64,000 nucleotides of DNA, taken from positions 62,001 to 126,000 of the forward strand of contig JACGCN010000051.1 in the NCBI GenBank assembly GCA_014905825.1. The letters run 5' to 3'. The notes below the pieces were generated by a model, which was given only the letters and a program-made list of their open reading frames with translations, had not been told where the DNA came from and made no database searches. Shown in pieces: positions 47,707-59,775 of this stretch; position 1 is the stretch's first letter, and each line of letters begins with the position of its first letter. Source of the stretch: Lyophyllum atratum. Taxonomy: Eukaryota > Basidiomycota > Agaricomycetes > Agaricales > Lyophyllaceae. The position numbers and the translations under genes were made by a program.

Positions 47707-49820
47707 ATGAAATCTTCATTGTCAGCGTTCGCGTCTCTGGCTGTACTCGTTACGCTCAGCGGTAGGGCAGCAGCCGTCGCCGTCTGGGGCCAATGTGGTG
47801 TATGTCAAGCCACTGCACCTAGTACCCTTGCGCTCAACTTTAATTTTCAGGGAATCAACTACTCTGGGGATACAGCCTGTGCCGCGGGTTCAACGTGTGT
47901 CGTTGTGAATGACTGTATGTGGAACGGATTTGTACCCACTTCTGAAATGGCTGATACTATGCCGCAGACTACTGGCAGTGCCAGCCCGGATCCGCTACCA
48001 CTACTACCCCTGGCGGAGGCACCTCCACCTCGACCGCTCCTCCCACATCCACTAACCCTGCTGGCTGCACCGGCACCTTGACAAAGTTCAAATACTTCGG
48101 TGTCAATCAGTCTGGCGCCGAATTTGGAAACACCAAAATTCCTGTGAAAGCCGCGACGTTGTACCTCTCTTCATTGGCTGACAGATCGTTATAGGGAGTG
48201 TTGGGGACCGATTACACCTGGCCTGCTACATCTTCCATAGACGTGTGTTTAGTTGCATTCCATGTAGACTGGTACTAACGACTGAATTCACAACTAGTAC
48301 TTCGTCGGCCAAGGCTTCAACACCTTCCGTGTCCCCTTCCAGCAGGAGCGGATCAGCCCCCCTGCCAATGGCCTCACTGGTGCCTTCGACACCACGTATT
48401 TGAATGGTCTGAAGACGGTGAGCAGCGCAGGTCCGTTTGGAAAGGTGGGATGCTAACGCAGGAAGAGATAGATCGTTAACTACATCACCAACAAGGGTGC
48501 CTACGCCATCATTGAGCGTATGTTTTGTGCTGGAAGACGGAGGCGAATATTGTTGACGATTTTCTGCAGCCCATAACTTCATGCGCTACAACGGTGCCGT
48601 CATCACCAGCACAGCCAAGTAAGTCATATCTGCCTGCAGGGAGAATCCTTGGTACTGATGTGCTCCTCATTAGCTTCCAGACATGTAGGTTATTGTGAAA
48701 AAATAAAGGCATTCTTATTGACATTTTTACAGGGTGGAAGAACTTGGCCAACGAATTTGTAAGTACAGCCTCAGACTAGTCGCGTGTCCTAGAATCAGAA
48801 CGTTGCTTCCAGAAATCCAACAGCAGGGTTATTTTCGGTGATGATTTTTTATGCTTTTCAGATGTGCCGTCTGCTCACCAGTCTGGCTATAGATATCATG
48901 AACGAGCCCAACGGCATCGATGCTCAGACCGTATTCAACCTGGTAAATACAAAACCGCCGAAATAGCATATGCCAGCTCGTTGATCATGCCTTGCAGAAT
49001 CAAGCTGCCGTCAACGGTATCAGGTCTAGTGGTGCCACAAGTCAGCTGATTACTGTCGAGGGTAAGTTGCTTGGACATTTGCGGTAGATGGTTTACTTAT
49101 GTACCCACAATTTCAGGAACCTGTAAGTGCTAGTGTGTACTCTTTATAGAGGTCTCGGCTGATCACGACATGATACATAGCGTGGACAGGAGCATGGTGT
49201 ACGTCAAATAGTTTGTTAGTTGAAATGACCATGGACTCACCTAACGTTAGCCTGGACTTCCTCTGGAAACTCTAACGTCTTCGGCGCCATCAAGGACCCC
49301 AACAACAATGTTGCCATTCGTACGTTTAAAACAATCTTTACTCTATGCCTTCCACAGAAATGCTGACCTTCTACCAGAGATGCATCAATATCTTGACTCC
49401 GACAGTTCTGGTACATCGGCAACCTGTGTGTCCTCCACCATTGGTGCTGAACGTCTGGCCGCCGCCACCGCTTGGCTCAAGGCCAATAACCTCAAGGGAT
49501 TCTTGGGTGAGATCGGTGCTGGCTCCAACGCTCAGTGCATCTCTGCCGTCAAGGGAGCCCTTTGCTCCATGCAACAGTCTGGTGTCTGGATCGGTCAGTC
49601 GTCTCTCACTGATTCTAGGCAGTGTTTGATTCAGCTATGCTATCAGGCGCTGCATGGTGGGCCGCCGGTCCCTGGTGGGGAACTGTAAGTATTGATTCGT
49701 GACACTCCGATTCATGATTATTGAAGGTGCTTTTCATATCAGTATTTCCAATCGATCGAGCCTCCCAATGGCGCTGCCATCTCCCAGATCCTTCCCCAGG
49801 CCCTCAAGCCCTTCTTGTAG
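47707..49820 (+). CDS. Secreted GH5 endoglucanase (subfamily 5-type) with N-terminal CBM1
   Basis: A multi-exon gene. After a signal peptide (MKSSLSAFASLAVLV...) comes a CBM1 cellulose-binding module, WGQCG-GINYSGD, CAAGSTC and ND-YYWQCQ, assembled from three exons. A Thr/Ser/Pro linker (TTTTPGGGTSTSTAPP) leads to a GH5 barrel like Trichoderma Cel5A: KYFGVNQSGAEFG, TFRVPF, HNFMRYNGAV, DIMNEPNG with the acid/base Glu, MHQYLDSD and FLGEIGAG with the nucleophile Glu. It ends PQALKPFL-stop. It cuts internal beta-1,4 bonds of cellulose outside the cell. A TATTTAAA box lies 50 bp before the ATG. Exon borders in the middle are approximate; all catalytic motifs are intact. Confidence 0.92.
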
Positions 49821-50621
49821 AGTGTTACTTTTGCTTGGCTACAATACATAGTTTTGCATAAACCGCCAATGTACACAGAATACATCAATTGTTTCCTCTC
49901 ATCGCGACCTGGTCTTACTTTAGCGACCGACGTGAGCCAGAGACGTTGGCTCGACGAAGTCTTATGAACGAAATACGTCGATACTCGGATCGACACTGTT
50001 TAGAAAGGAACCGCTTGGATGTTAGGCATCAGGTGTTTGCGGAAGCGTACAAAGGCCAAGCATCCAGATATCCAGGGACGGCGGCCGTCAAAGTTCTTAT
50101 CGGCTTCCCACTTCGCCGCTCTTTGCGTTTCTCCTGTGTAAAATGGAATAGATCTGCCATAATTCGCTCTATAAAACTCCAAACAACGAGGCGGGGCGGC
50201 GCGGGGTAAGAGGATCAACCTGATGAACATGCATGTGCTGGCACGATTTCCACAGCCCCGACCACGATTGAGGGTGATATCGCAAGATCCGAGCTTGATA
50301 AGACTGTTTGAGCGAATGATACATGTGTGGTCAACGTTCCTGTACTTGGATGCTGGGTGATGTGACCTCGTTGCAATAACTTTAAGCGGTGTTGCTGTAT
50401 TTAGACTTTTTCCACGCTCCTGCCTCCTGGCATGAACACGGGGCTCATGCACTAGATGTTACAAACAAGTTGAAGCCTTACTTCTTATAAAACTCGACAC
50501 CCCTGGCGCTGAACTTGACATTTATACCCCGCGTTCGACCATCACTGTTACCAATCCTAGTCCCATCCTCATATCCGACAACACATACCCAACAACCTAA
50601 CCTCCTACATCTACACCCGCC
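49821..50621. other. Intergenic
   Basis: No gene recognised; a 150-codon minus-strand frame at 50000-50452 lacks motifs. It should carry the endoglucanase terminator and the promoter of the MFS gene. Confidence 0.4.
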
Positions 50622-53068
50622 ATGTACGTGGAAGGCGCCGAGATTGAGAATACAGCCGTCGCCCGCCACGCCTCAGAGTCCGATCCCTTGCTGGGCGAGA
50701 GTGAAGAGGAACTAGCCAGCAAACCCTTCTACCGCGCACGACCACTATGGTGAGTTCGCGTGTTTCCCCGGTGCCACATGTCCATGTGCTCATCTCTTCT
50801 TGATCTAACCAGGCTTGTGCCTTTCGCTATTACTGCGGCCGTCGTGGTACGTCCCACGGGAATTATAACGATTCACAAACTAACACGGACCTACGTCATG
50901 CAGCGTGGAATGACCCTTGCGCCTCGAATAGAGGTCTTCACACAACTATCCTGCAACAAACTACACGGCCACAATCGTTATAATCATACCGAGACTACTT
51001 CATTTATATCAATTACCCAAGCAATCCCACAGGAATCGATTACCCCTTTTTATTTTACTCTGGACCCACTTGGCCCCTCCCTGTACCCACACCACCTTCA
51101 TCCAAACACTTCGCCCAATGTTACTTTTGTTTCTGGCCTGACCGCAGACGATAACCAAGAAGAAGACCCTCGCCGTCTTCCCTCGGCGCGATGTTTAAGT
51201 GACCCCGCCGTTCAAGCTGGAGCCGCTCGTCTTCAGACGATAATGACAACGACTATGGGCATCCTCTCAGCGCTCACTACCGGATGGTGGGGCCATTTTG
51301 GGGAACGACACGGTCGGACGAAGGTTCTAGCCATCGTCACTTTTGGGTTCTTCCTCACGTACGTGTACTAATGGGTCCTACTTCTGCTCTTCCCGATATT
51401 AAATTAATTAATTAGCGACCTTATCTTTATCCTCGTGTCCACACCGTCCTCGCCATTCTCAGCACATGGGCATAAACTGCTTGTTCTTGCGCCCATAATT
51501 GAAGGCGCCCTCGGCGGCTGGTCAACCCTCCAATCGGCTACCTCGGCATACCTGAGCGACTGCACCTCCAGTGGCTCGCGTGCCAACATCTTTTCGCGTT
51601 TTTCGGGTGTCTTCTACGTCGGACTCAGCCTGGGACCCAGTGTTGGCGGATATTTCATCAAGAATCCAATTTGGAAGACAGGGGGTGCTCTGACGGTGAC
51701 CTCAGTCTTCTGGATCGCGATTATCTGCTCGTTCATCAATTTCATGCTCGTGTTGTTCGTGTTCCCGGAATCATTGGATAAGGTGAAGAGGACCCGTGCA
51801 TTGGCCGAACATAACGTGATGGCTTCCGGGAAGGGTAAGGCTAGGGCTCATGATGCGTGCGCTGTTGGTCAAGGATCTGGCGCGAGCGCAGAAGAGATCA
51901 GTGAGGCTGGAGAGGGCATCATTCGGGGGTTTTTGAAGCCGTTGGCGCTGTTCCTGCCGGTCGTAGTTTTTGACGGCGGGTTGAAGAAGCGAAGGGACTG
52001 GAGCCTTACGTTTTTGGGTGCAGCATTGTTTGCTTCCACGCTTTCTAATGTGGGTGCTGGTTTATCTGCCTGTTCAATATGGTTCGCTGATATTCTTGCT
52101 TCTGTAGGGCGTGCATCAAGTTAAATATTTATATGCGGAACACGTTTATGGATGGGGCGCTGAGCAGCTCAGTTATTATATTTCATTTTTAAGTGGGGCC
52201 AGAGCTACTTTCCTACTAGTTCTTTGTCCTTGTAGGTCTCCCACAGCGACTTTAAAGATCCATACTGATATTGTCCATCAGGGATCATCGCGACCTTCAA
52301 ACCTAAACCTCAACCAGAACTCCACACCGATCCCAGTTCCAGTACTCTTACGCCAGGCAAGAAGCCTAAGCCAACTAAAGGCCGCCTTGCACGAGAAATT
52401 TCATTCGATCTTCTTATGACGCGGTTCTCACTCATGATCGACATTCTCTCCAACACCTTCGTTACCCTCGGACCTATGCCCATGGCTCATGCGCTCGGTG
52501 CGGGTTCTCTGTGGACCCAAGAGAGCCAGCCGCTATTCGTGCTCGCAACGGCAATGAGCAGCTTGGGCAGCGGGGCCGGTCCAGCTCTTCAAAGTCTTGC
52601 TCTGTGTATAGTGCAGGTGAGGGCATTGGACGCCAGTGCTGCGAAAGGTGACGACGCTGCCAAGGTGAAGGAGGAAGGTGTCGGGCAGTTACTCGGAGCG
52701 TTGGCGGTCGTGCAAACTCTCGGACAGATGATCCTCGGGGTGAGTACGGATCCTTATGTGCCGGAAACCATGTCTGACGTTGTGGTATGTAGCCTATGCT
52801 CTTCGGATTGGTCTACAGCGGTACGGTAGCTGCTTTTCCGAAGGCGGTTTTCGTGACAGCGGGCGGGCTCCTGATCTGTTCCTTGATGCTGGTGATGTTG
52901 GTGCGAGGTCCCGTCATACCGAACGCTGGTGGCCCTGTATCTGGGAAAGGGACTAAGAAAGGAAAGAGGAAGGTGCTAGACGGTGAGAGAGGGCGGTCCC
53001 GTGTCAGCAAGGATCTCCGGGGTGGTGCGACTAAGTATGGTTCCGTGGCTAGCTCGTCTGCCTCGTAG
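50622..53068 (+). CDS. Major facilitator superfamily transporter (copy 1)
   Basis: Exons 50622-50749, 50813-50846, 50904-51358, 51416-52049, 52108-52231, 52282-52739 and 52793-53068; 702 aa. It has acidic dileucine-like SDPLLGE before the first helix, RGMTLAPRIEVF, and the MFS loop 2-3 motif GHFGERHGRTKVL. Then YLSDCTSSGSRANIFSRF, GVFYVGLSLGPSVGGYF and FPKAVFVTAGGLL follow, with two sets of six predicted helices around a charged central loop. The order resembles fungal general-substrate MFS proteins near the tetracycline-resistance type. The gene at 59776-62015 shares intron phases and motifs. Substrate unknown. Confidence 0.82.
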
Positions 53069-53337
53069 TCTGGAGTATATATCATGTATTATAATCATAG
53101 TAGTTAGAATATATCTGTATCATAGAAGGCAAACTGCATTTTAACTCGTGGACCCTGACCGGGAGCATTAGTGATGGGATCAACAGAGCCAAACACCGGT
53201 TTGTGAGTTTCTTGTGTGTGGCCGTCGTTGCCCTTGTCGTTCCCGTCGCCACCCTTCTGCTATTATCACGACCGCTCGCTGCCTCTGCCGCTGCCGTAGC
53301 TGTCTGTCTCGCCGCCGTTGCCACCGTCGTCGGTGAT

Positions 53338-55068
53338 ATGAACTCTGAATCCACAAATGCAATCGCAGGCCCCTCCACTTCCCGTTCTTCTACACCACCA
53401 CCAGCACAATCTACGTCACAACTCTTCCTGCCTCCACCAGGTTTGTGCCATTTTGTACCAACTCGTGCGACCCGTAGACTCATTGGCTTCTTATGCGTTT
53501 CAAAATTACAGGGCCCCCGCAAACACACCCGACGTACCTATCCAGCACCCAGGACCTCCTCGCTCGCTTCCAGTTACTGCCCTCCTACGACAAGTATGTC
53601 CGCCCCTTTGCCGCGCCCTCGGAGACAGGTCTCGATCAGGTGGGACCCACCCCCATTACACCTGGCGCGAATGGGATATTGGATAAGGGCAAGGGAAAGG
53701 AGGTGGAGGGTGTACCCATGACCCCTGGGGCAGGAGATGGTGGAGATGGTGATGATGAGGAGGGGGGAAAGGGAGATAAGAGGAAGAGGAACAACTATAA
53801 ACATCTCATCAAGGGCATTCCAGGTGCGTGACTACCCAAGTGCCGTCCATTCAGCGGACAACTAGTCTTCGGCATTGAATGTCTGATCTTTTGGCTCAGG
53901 GAAACACTCGTTGAAAAAGGACGAGTATCTATCGACGATGATGATGATTCCTCCGAAGCAGCGTATACAAATCACGCCCTTTGATCTCAAGACCCAGCGG
54001 GAGGCTTTCGCTGTGAGCTTGGAGGGGCTGAAAGGCGTATGTCATTTCCCATTGCTTATCACCCCTTTGTCCCAAATCATCCCCCTCGCACGCGTTTTCC
54101 CGCTTACTCATCCAATCTCCTCTCTATCTGCCCTTTAGTGGAATCCTACCGCGTTGGTGCTCGAAACTGCTCAAGCCCGGGAGGACCGGAAGAAACGAGT
54201 ATGTGTTTTCGCGTCTTCGATATGTGCGATTCCTGACACATTCAAACAGAAAGAGGCCAAGCGTCTTCAAAAACTGCAAGCTCAGGCCGCCCTCGCGGCT
54301 CCCCTTGCTCACCCGCAACCCATCCAGGCACCTGTGCCCACTTCCGCAACCCCTTCGTCCTTCAATCGCCCCCCTCAGAATCCGATTTCTAATGGTACGC
54401 CCAGGCCAGGGTCTACAGCTCCGATTTCTCGGCCGACATCTTCCACAGCAGTTGCATCTGCCGCAAGACCAGGGTTAATGGTTCCGAGGCCAGGTTCCGC
54501 CGCTCAGAAGTCTGCTGTCCCGCGGCCGGGATCGACGGTTCCTAGACCGGGGTCTGCGGTGCCCAGACCAGGTTCAACGAGGCCTACCCTTCCACCTGTA
54601 CAAGTGCCTGTGGGGAGAGTTGCAACGCCTCTACGATCAGGAACGCTAGGGCCGAATACACCGTTACGCAGTGCCGCCACAGTGACGCCCACGTCAGCCA
54701 ATCCGTATCTACTTGCGATGGACTCGGAAAAACGAGGCAAGAAGAGGGAGAGGGACGACGTGATGCCGGTGGTCAATGGTATTGGCGCCACGAACGGGCA
54801 TGGCAATATTGCTGTCAATTCACCAAAAGCTGTTCTAAATGCCAGAGCAGGGACGGCTGGGATACGGCCTCGACCTATCAAGAAGCAGCGGATGGTCAGT
54901 ACTTACGTCTGGTTTTGTTGTCACTTTTTTCGTGTCTTGAAGTGTTTGCGGCGTGTCTCCACCGCTTCTACCTTCAGTAACTCACGTCTTTTTTTCCTTT
55001 CTCAGGATACGCAAGGTCATGCGAGGGACGTTGCTGTGACTCAGCAACCGACCCCACAAGGTGTCTAG
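53338..55068 (+). CDS. MED19: Mediator complex subunit 19 (Rox3-type)
   Basis: Exons 53338-53440, 53512-53823, 53900-54036, 54139-54198, 54250-54894 and 55006-55068; 439 aa. Med19 is a head/middle-linked subunit of Mediator in the nucleus. Its region reads YLSSTQDLLARFQLLPSYDKYVRPF, then NYKHLIKGIPGKHSLKKDEYL, ITPFDLKTQREAF and SLEGLKGWN, each joined across introns in frame. I match this to the basidiomycete Med19 family from memory. A charged REDRKKR-KEAKRLQKLQ helix follows. The tail is Pro/Ser-rich with five PRPGS motifs and a basic KRGKKRERDD. Alternative upstream starts would add a hydrophobic leader and are less likely. Confidence 0.72.
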
Positions 55069-56009
55069 CTGCACGGCGCGCAGTCCACGATTATTCTTGC
55101 CACCTCTTCTGGGAGCGTCAAACTTCATAGTTCATCGAGAACTGGGAGTTCCCGCATCTCACCCCCCCATCCCTTCAACCCTAATGCTCTTCGCCTATTT
55201 TTTCCGCGTCATTCACACCAAGTTCCTGACGGACCATGAGCTGGATGGGACTGACGGATGGCCGGTATCCCATATACGATATATCCGGCGTATCTCCCCC
55301 AACCGTAGCATGACGACATGCAGCCGGCGATGATATTACGCCCTCCCTCGTGTTGACATGGTCTGAATCTACCCCGTGTGGCCTTTGATCTTGTCGGAGC
55401 TCATGCTGTCTCCCCCCGCTGACGACATATAGACAGACGGCACCCACATAGTGCGGCACGATCTGCTCCACCTTGTAGGTCATTGCCATACAATATCGAG
55501 AGGAAGAAGTGACGGGTTTTTCCATCACTGGTTCCTTGCATCCCCTATCCTACACTAGCCACATGGCGATCCACCTCTATTAACGCATCTACCTATTTAC
55601 TATCACATCAGCGCAACCCTCATCTTACAACGCACCATATACTTAACACTCATCGCTCGTCATTTCATCTGTCGCATGTTATCCTCCCGTTGTCGTTCTC
55701 AAGCAATTCTTTTTTGCTCATCTCGTTGTGACTCTGGGGGTTCGTTGGCCGGTACTTGGCCCGACTAGCCCTTGATTAGCCCTACCATAGTTCTTTGGTG
55801 AGAGCTAAGAGCAATACGACATTGAGTTCATGCAGGGCTTCATAATTTCAGAAATGGGTCGATAAGATATCAAGTATGCGTAAGTATGGGTATAGCTCGA
55901 AGCCGGTGCATCATATAAAGCAAAGGGAAGATTCAAAAAATAACAAATCCAGATAGGGTATCAAATAAATCATGACTTATCCATTTCCATCGATCATGAG
56001 CCATCCACA
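55069..56009. other. Convergent 3' intergenic region
   Basis: No gene seen between the 3' ends of MED19 and the IVY1-like gene. At 940 bp it is longer than typical here but without repeats or frames I can support. Confidence 0.4.
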
Positions 56010-58992
56010 TCACCGCCTCCCTGCGCCCAAGTTTGTCACACTGCGATTGCTGATTCCGCTCGCTTCATAACTCCTCCGACCATCCTCGTGTACACGCAGC
56101 GCTGTGCTGCTCACATTCTTCCTCCCATCCATCGAAAAGATCCCACTCTTCCCCGGCCCACTTCCAACACCCGCAATATTCCCGATCCCCTTCTTCGAAT
56201 CGAGGTTGAACGCGTTCCCCACAGGCATACTCAGTCGCCGTATCCACCCAGGCTTCGACTTCTCAGGTGGCCGCAGCGATATAGGCTCTGCTGGAGGTCT
56301 GAGGTCCGGGGGCGCCTGGGGTGCCCGGTACTTTGCCGCGGAACACTTTTCGCACCCGCAGTACGGTGCGTGGGCGGTTTGCGGGGATTGGTGCGGAGAC
56401 GTTGGGGAATGTGAATATTGGCTTTGATAAGACGACTGAGACTGCCCGTCATGGGAGTGAGAAGGTTGACCGGAGTTAGATGACGGAGAGGGTGGAACGA
56501 GATGGGATGGGCTGTAGGAGTACTGGGAATGGGGACGGACCAGATTCTGATTGGAGGCTGAGGCGGGGCTGTTTCCGGGGTCCAGCTGAGATTGCGGGCG
56601 CTGGTTTCGGAAGGATGTTCTCCGCTCACGAGGCCGCAGCTGTGAATATGGCTCGGGCGTGATGCCATTCCGCGGTGTTTCGTTTGCATCACCATACTCG
56701 TCGCCTTCCCTCACATCGACTAAGCGTGCGCGATCGCGTTCGAGTTCGCGTGCCCTCCTCTCGATATCCCGTTCGCGCTCGAGTATCTCAAGTTCCCTCT
56801 CTTTCATCTCCAGTTGGGCGAGGTCGTTGAGTCGTTGCTGGCGGCGACGGGCTTCATCTTGACGAGGTGACTGTGGGCTGGAGGAAGGCACAGGCACGTT
56901 GCGGCCTGCGAGGCTGCGATCTTGAGACGAGTCGGCTGATCGAGCTTGGACGCCTGTCTCGACAGGTGTGAGCGGTAGATGATGCGCATTCAAAGACGGC
57001 GTCCTGAGGCGAGGAGAAGACGGTCCGTCCGTAGGTCGATAACGAGTGGCGAGGTCATTAACACTGAGAGGAAGGCGGGGAAGATCTCTAGGCACAGGAG
57101 ATATTGCACCGGACTGGAATTTTGTGGTCAGCGAAGTGAAGGTGAATAGAATACGAAGCGCACATTGCTCGAATAACGATTCCGCATGGCAGCGACAATG
57201 CTACCACTGCTTCCGCTTGTACCAGTTCTTTCGATAGTGTTCGGTTTCGATAAGTCAGTTGACCGTAATCTGGGTACATGACCAACGTTGACGCCAAACT
57301 CCCGATCGTTGTCGAAATAATCTTCCTGGAGTTGATGATGAGAGTGGGCTTCAGTAGATGTAGGATTCTCTCCATCCCGATTGTGGACTTCAACAGTAGG
57401 AAGCGCTGTTTGTGACCTGATGGGTACCGGTTGCCTAACGTTGTTTTCATCCTCAACGCCAGCGGGGGACAAAGCGTTGGAAACCTCCGGTATGGTAGGC
57501 TTCTCTTGGTACCTCTGCTCTGGAGAAGGAGGGATAGAGGTGGAGGGAGAAGCGTCCTGCGGGGAAGCATAAACTGCAGGTTGATTATCGCCCTCGTCAA
57601 CGCTTCCTGGCAACGGTGATTCGGTCAGCCGAGGTAGGTTGGCGTAGGATGATGTTTGCGACGATTGGGATTGGGATGACTGCTGCTGTCGAGGGGGCGG
57701 GATAGGGAAGTGGGTGGGCGGTAAGGGAAAAGCAGATAGAGAACGGACAGAATCGGCATTATTCCTGTCGGCAAGTGGTCTGGGAGGTTCGTATGCCGAC
57801 GGCGCGGCGGAATCCATACGTTGCGGAGTGCGAGAAACGTCCTGTTGGTTGGCTCTCAACAGTGCCGGCGATTGTCGCGTCGCGAAGGGTTCCTGTGATG
57901 GTTCTGCCTCTGCTCCAGAGGAATGACCAGCTATGGACCGAGCCTGCTCCGTCGATTCTCGGGAATCCCTAGCTTCGACATTTCGAAGTGTAGTCGGTGC
58001 CTGAAGATGCTCGTCTTCCGACCGCTTGTCAGATATGACCTCACGGTCTGATTGTGGGTGTTGGCTTTCCTCGGGATCCGGGAGGTCTAGTGGGATAGGT
58101 CCTGTCCAACCACCCTCACACAATGCTCGCCATTCTCCAAGCTGGCCAATGGTAGGCGAGAAACGTCTGACACCTTCACATGTTTTAAGCCACTCCGCAT
58201 CGGCAACCCTTGAGAGACAAGCAGCAGCACTGTATGTAGTTGACGAATGGCGCTGAGTCACATTGAGAGTGTGGTGACTACCAGGAGATCAGCACAGCAC
58301 AAGAGGGAAACGCTAGAAGGAACTCACTATTTCTCTTGTGATATCTCTGGGCCCAATGCTGTGATGAGATTTATATATCGGGCATGTTCTTCGGTAGCAT
58401 CGCGAGTGTTCTTCTTCGACTTCTTCTCGTACACCTGGCCTTTCGAACGATGAGAGGTCGTGTTTAACTTAAGTGGAAAGCCCGATAAGTACCAGCTTGC
58501 TTGATCCTGGCATTAGCGTTCGCCATGCGTTCATCGTGGGTTTTCTCTTCCTTCTGCAGGTAGTACATGGTTCAATACACGAGCGAAGGAGCACAATAAA
58601 GACGAACAGCGAGTTTCTTGAACCATTTTTTGACCTCTGCGCTGATAGCATCGTACTCCTTATCCGCAAACTTGGCAAACTTGGAGTCAATGTCTGACGA
58701 CACCTCGAAGATGGTTGCACTCGCGTTCATAGCATTGGCTAGGTACACCCAAGAGACGCGTTCAGCATCTGATTTCTATAGAGGACATACAATACGAACC
58801 TGCTACTTCTCCCGTCGTCTTCATACCTGCTGTATCTCGTAAAGCCTTGGCCAACTTCTTCTGCAAGATGACAGTGGCACCCGCAGCTTCGCAATAATCG
58901 TTAAGAACATTAAGAAGCGTTTCTAAAGATTTGCACGACTTGTGGATATCCAATCTCTCTGCTAGAGGTGGGGGAGCTGGCTTTGAGGCCAT
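56010..58992 (-). CDS. IVY1: Ivy1-like I-BAR/IMD-type phospholipid-binding protein
   Basis: A multi-exon gene starting at ATG 58992 (MASKPAPPPLAERLDIHKS). The first ~250 residues are helical: LETLLNVLNDYCEAAGATVILQ, FEVSSDIDSKFAKFADKEYDAIS and KWFKKLAKEEKTHDERM, then YSAAACLSRVADAEWLKTCEGVRRF.PTIGQLG. This fits the yeast Ivy1 inverse-BAR protein of vacuole and endosome membranes. Exons 57176-58261 and 56010-57115 (approximate borders) encode a long Ser/Pro/Gln-rich tail with a coiled coil of ~45 residues (LEMKERELEILERERDIE...). A CGCEKCSAAKY motif is near the end. The tail is far longer than in yeast. Vacuolar and TORC1-related function is inferred from the family only. Confidence 0.75.
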
Positions 58993-59775
58993 TTAAGCAG
59001 AAGTTGACATACGAATTGAGAAATGACGGGGAATGTACCATTCGATCAATGATCGAGTGCAGCATGAAGTTGGATCCCACGGTCGTGCTTTAGCCTAAGC
59101 GAAACAAAATCTCGACCAAGCACGGACCATAGCAGCAACGTTGATTGCAGGTTGCGCAATGTAATGAAGCTACTGGTTCCCTTGTTCGACGCCATCCCCT
59201 TTACTTCGAACCGTTCTATCCGGCGCGGCGGCGCCTCACTTCAGGCTATTGTATCGGCGGCAGTAACACCGCATGGGTGGGAACACAAAACAGGATATTG
59301 ATACACAGCTGCCAGTAGGCCAGCTTGTATCAATCCAGATTTTTGACAGGCTCAGGCTCAGTTACCCACCGATAAGTCAGAACACTTACACGTAACCCTT
59401 TGAGACGGGCACCGACACATTCATTGATACCATGAAGCTAGCTGTAAGTCTTACTCTCAGCTCCATTCTGAGCATCCATTAACAAATCCGTCCAGGAAAC
59501 TTCTGATGATGCAGAGTAAGTTCTGTTCCCTCATCCCAAGAGCTGTATCACTACAACACCAATATGGCCTGAACCACCTGGTCCGAGCGCAAGTTCGATA
59601 TCACGTGCTAGTTGATACTTATCAGATAAGCCAACGCATCATAATCTGCGACCCTCTTTACCCCACCTCGATTTATCTACCACTCTCTCCCAGGCCCGGT
59701 TACTGCGTACGGTGCTAATTATCCGTAACTTCTAGCCTGGGCTCTCATACTCCCGACCGCATTGCTCTAGAAGAC
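58993..59775. other. Divergent intergenic region
   Basis: No gene recognised between the IVY1-like and second MFS gene starts. A small ATG-GT-AG arrangement near 59433-59500 reads only a few codons and was not called. Confidence 0.4.

Noticed and set aside
49999..50452. 150-codon minus-strand frame
   Set aside because: No motif, no signal peptide, and unlike neighbouring genes it has no introns or conserved segments.
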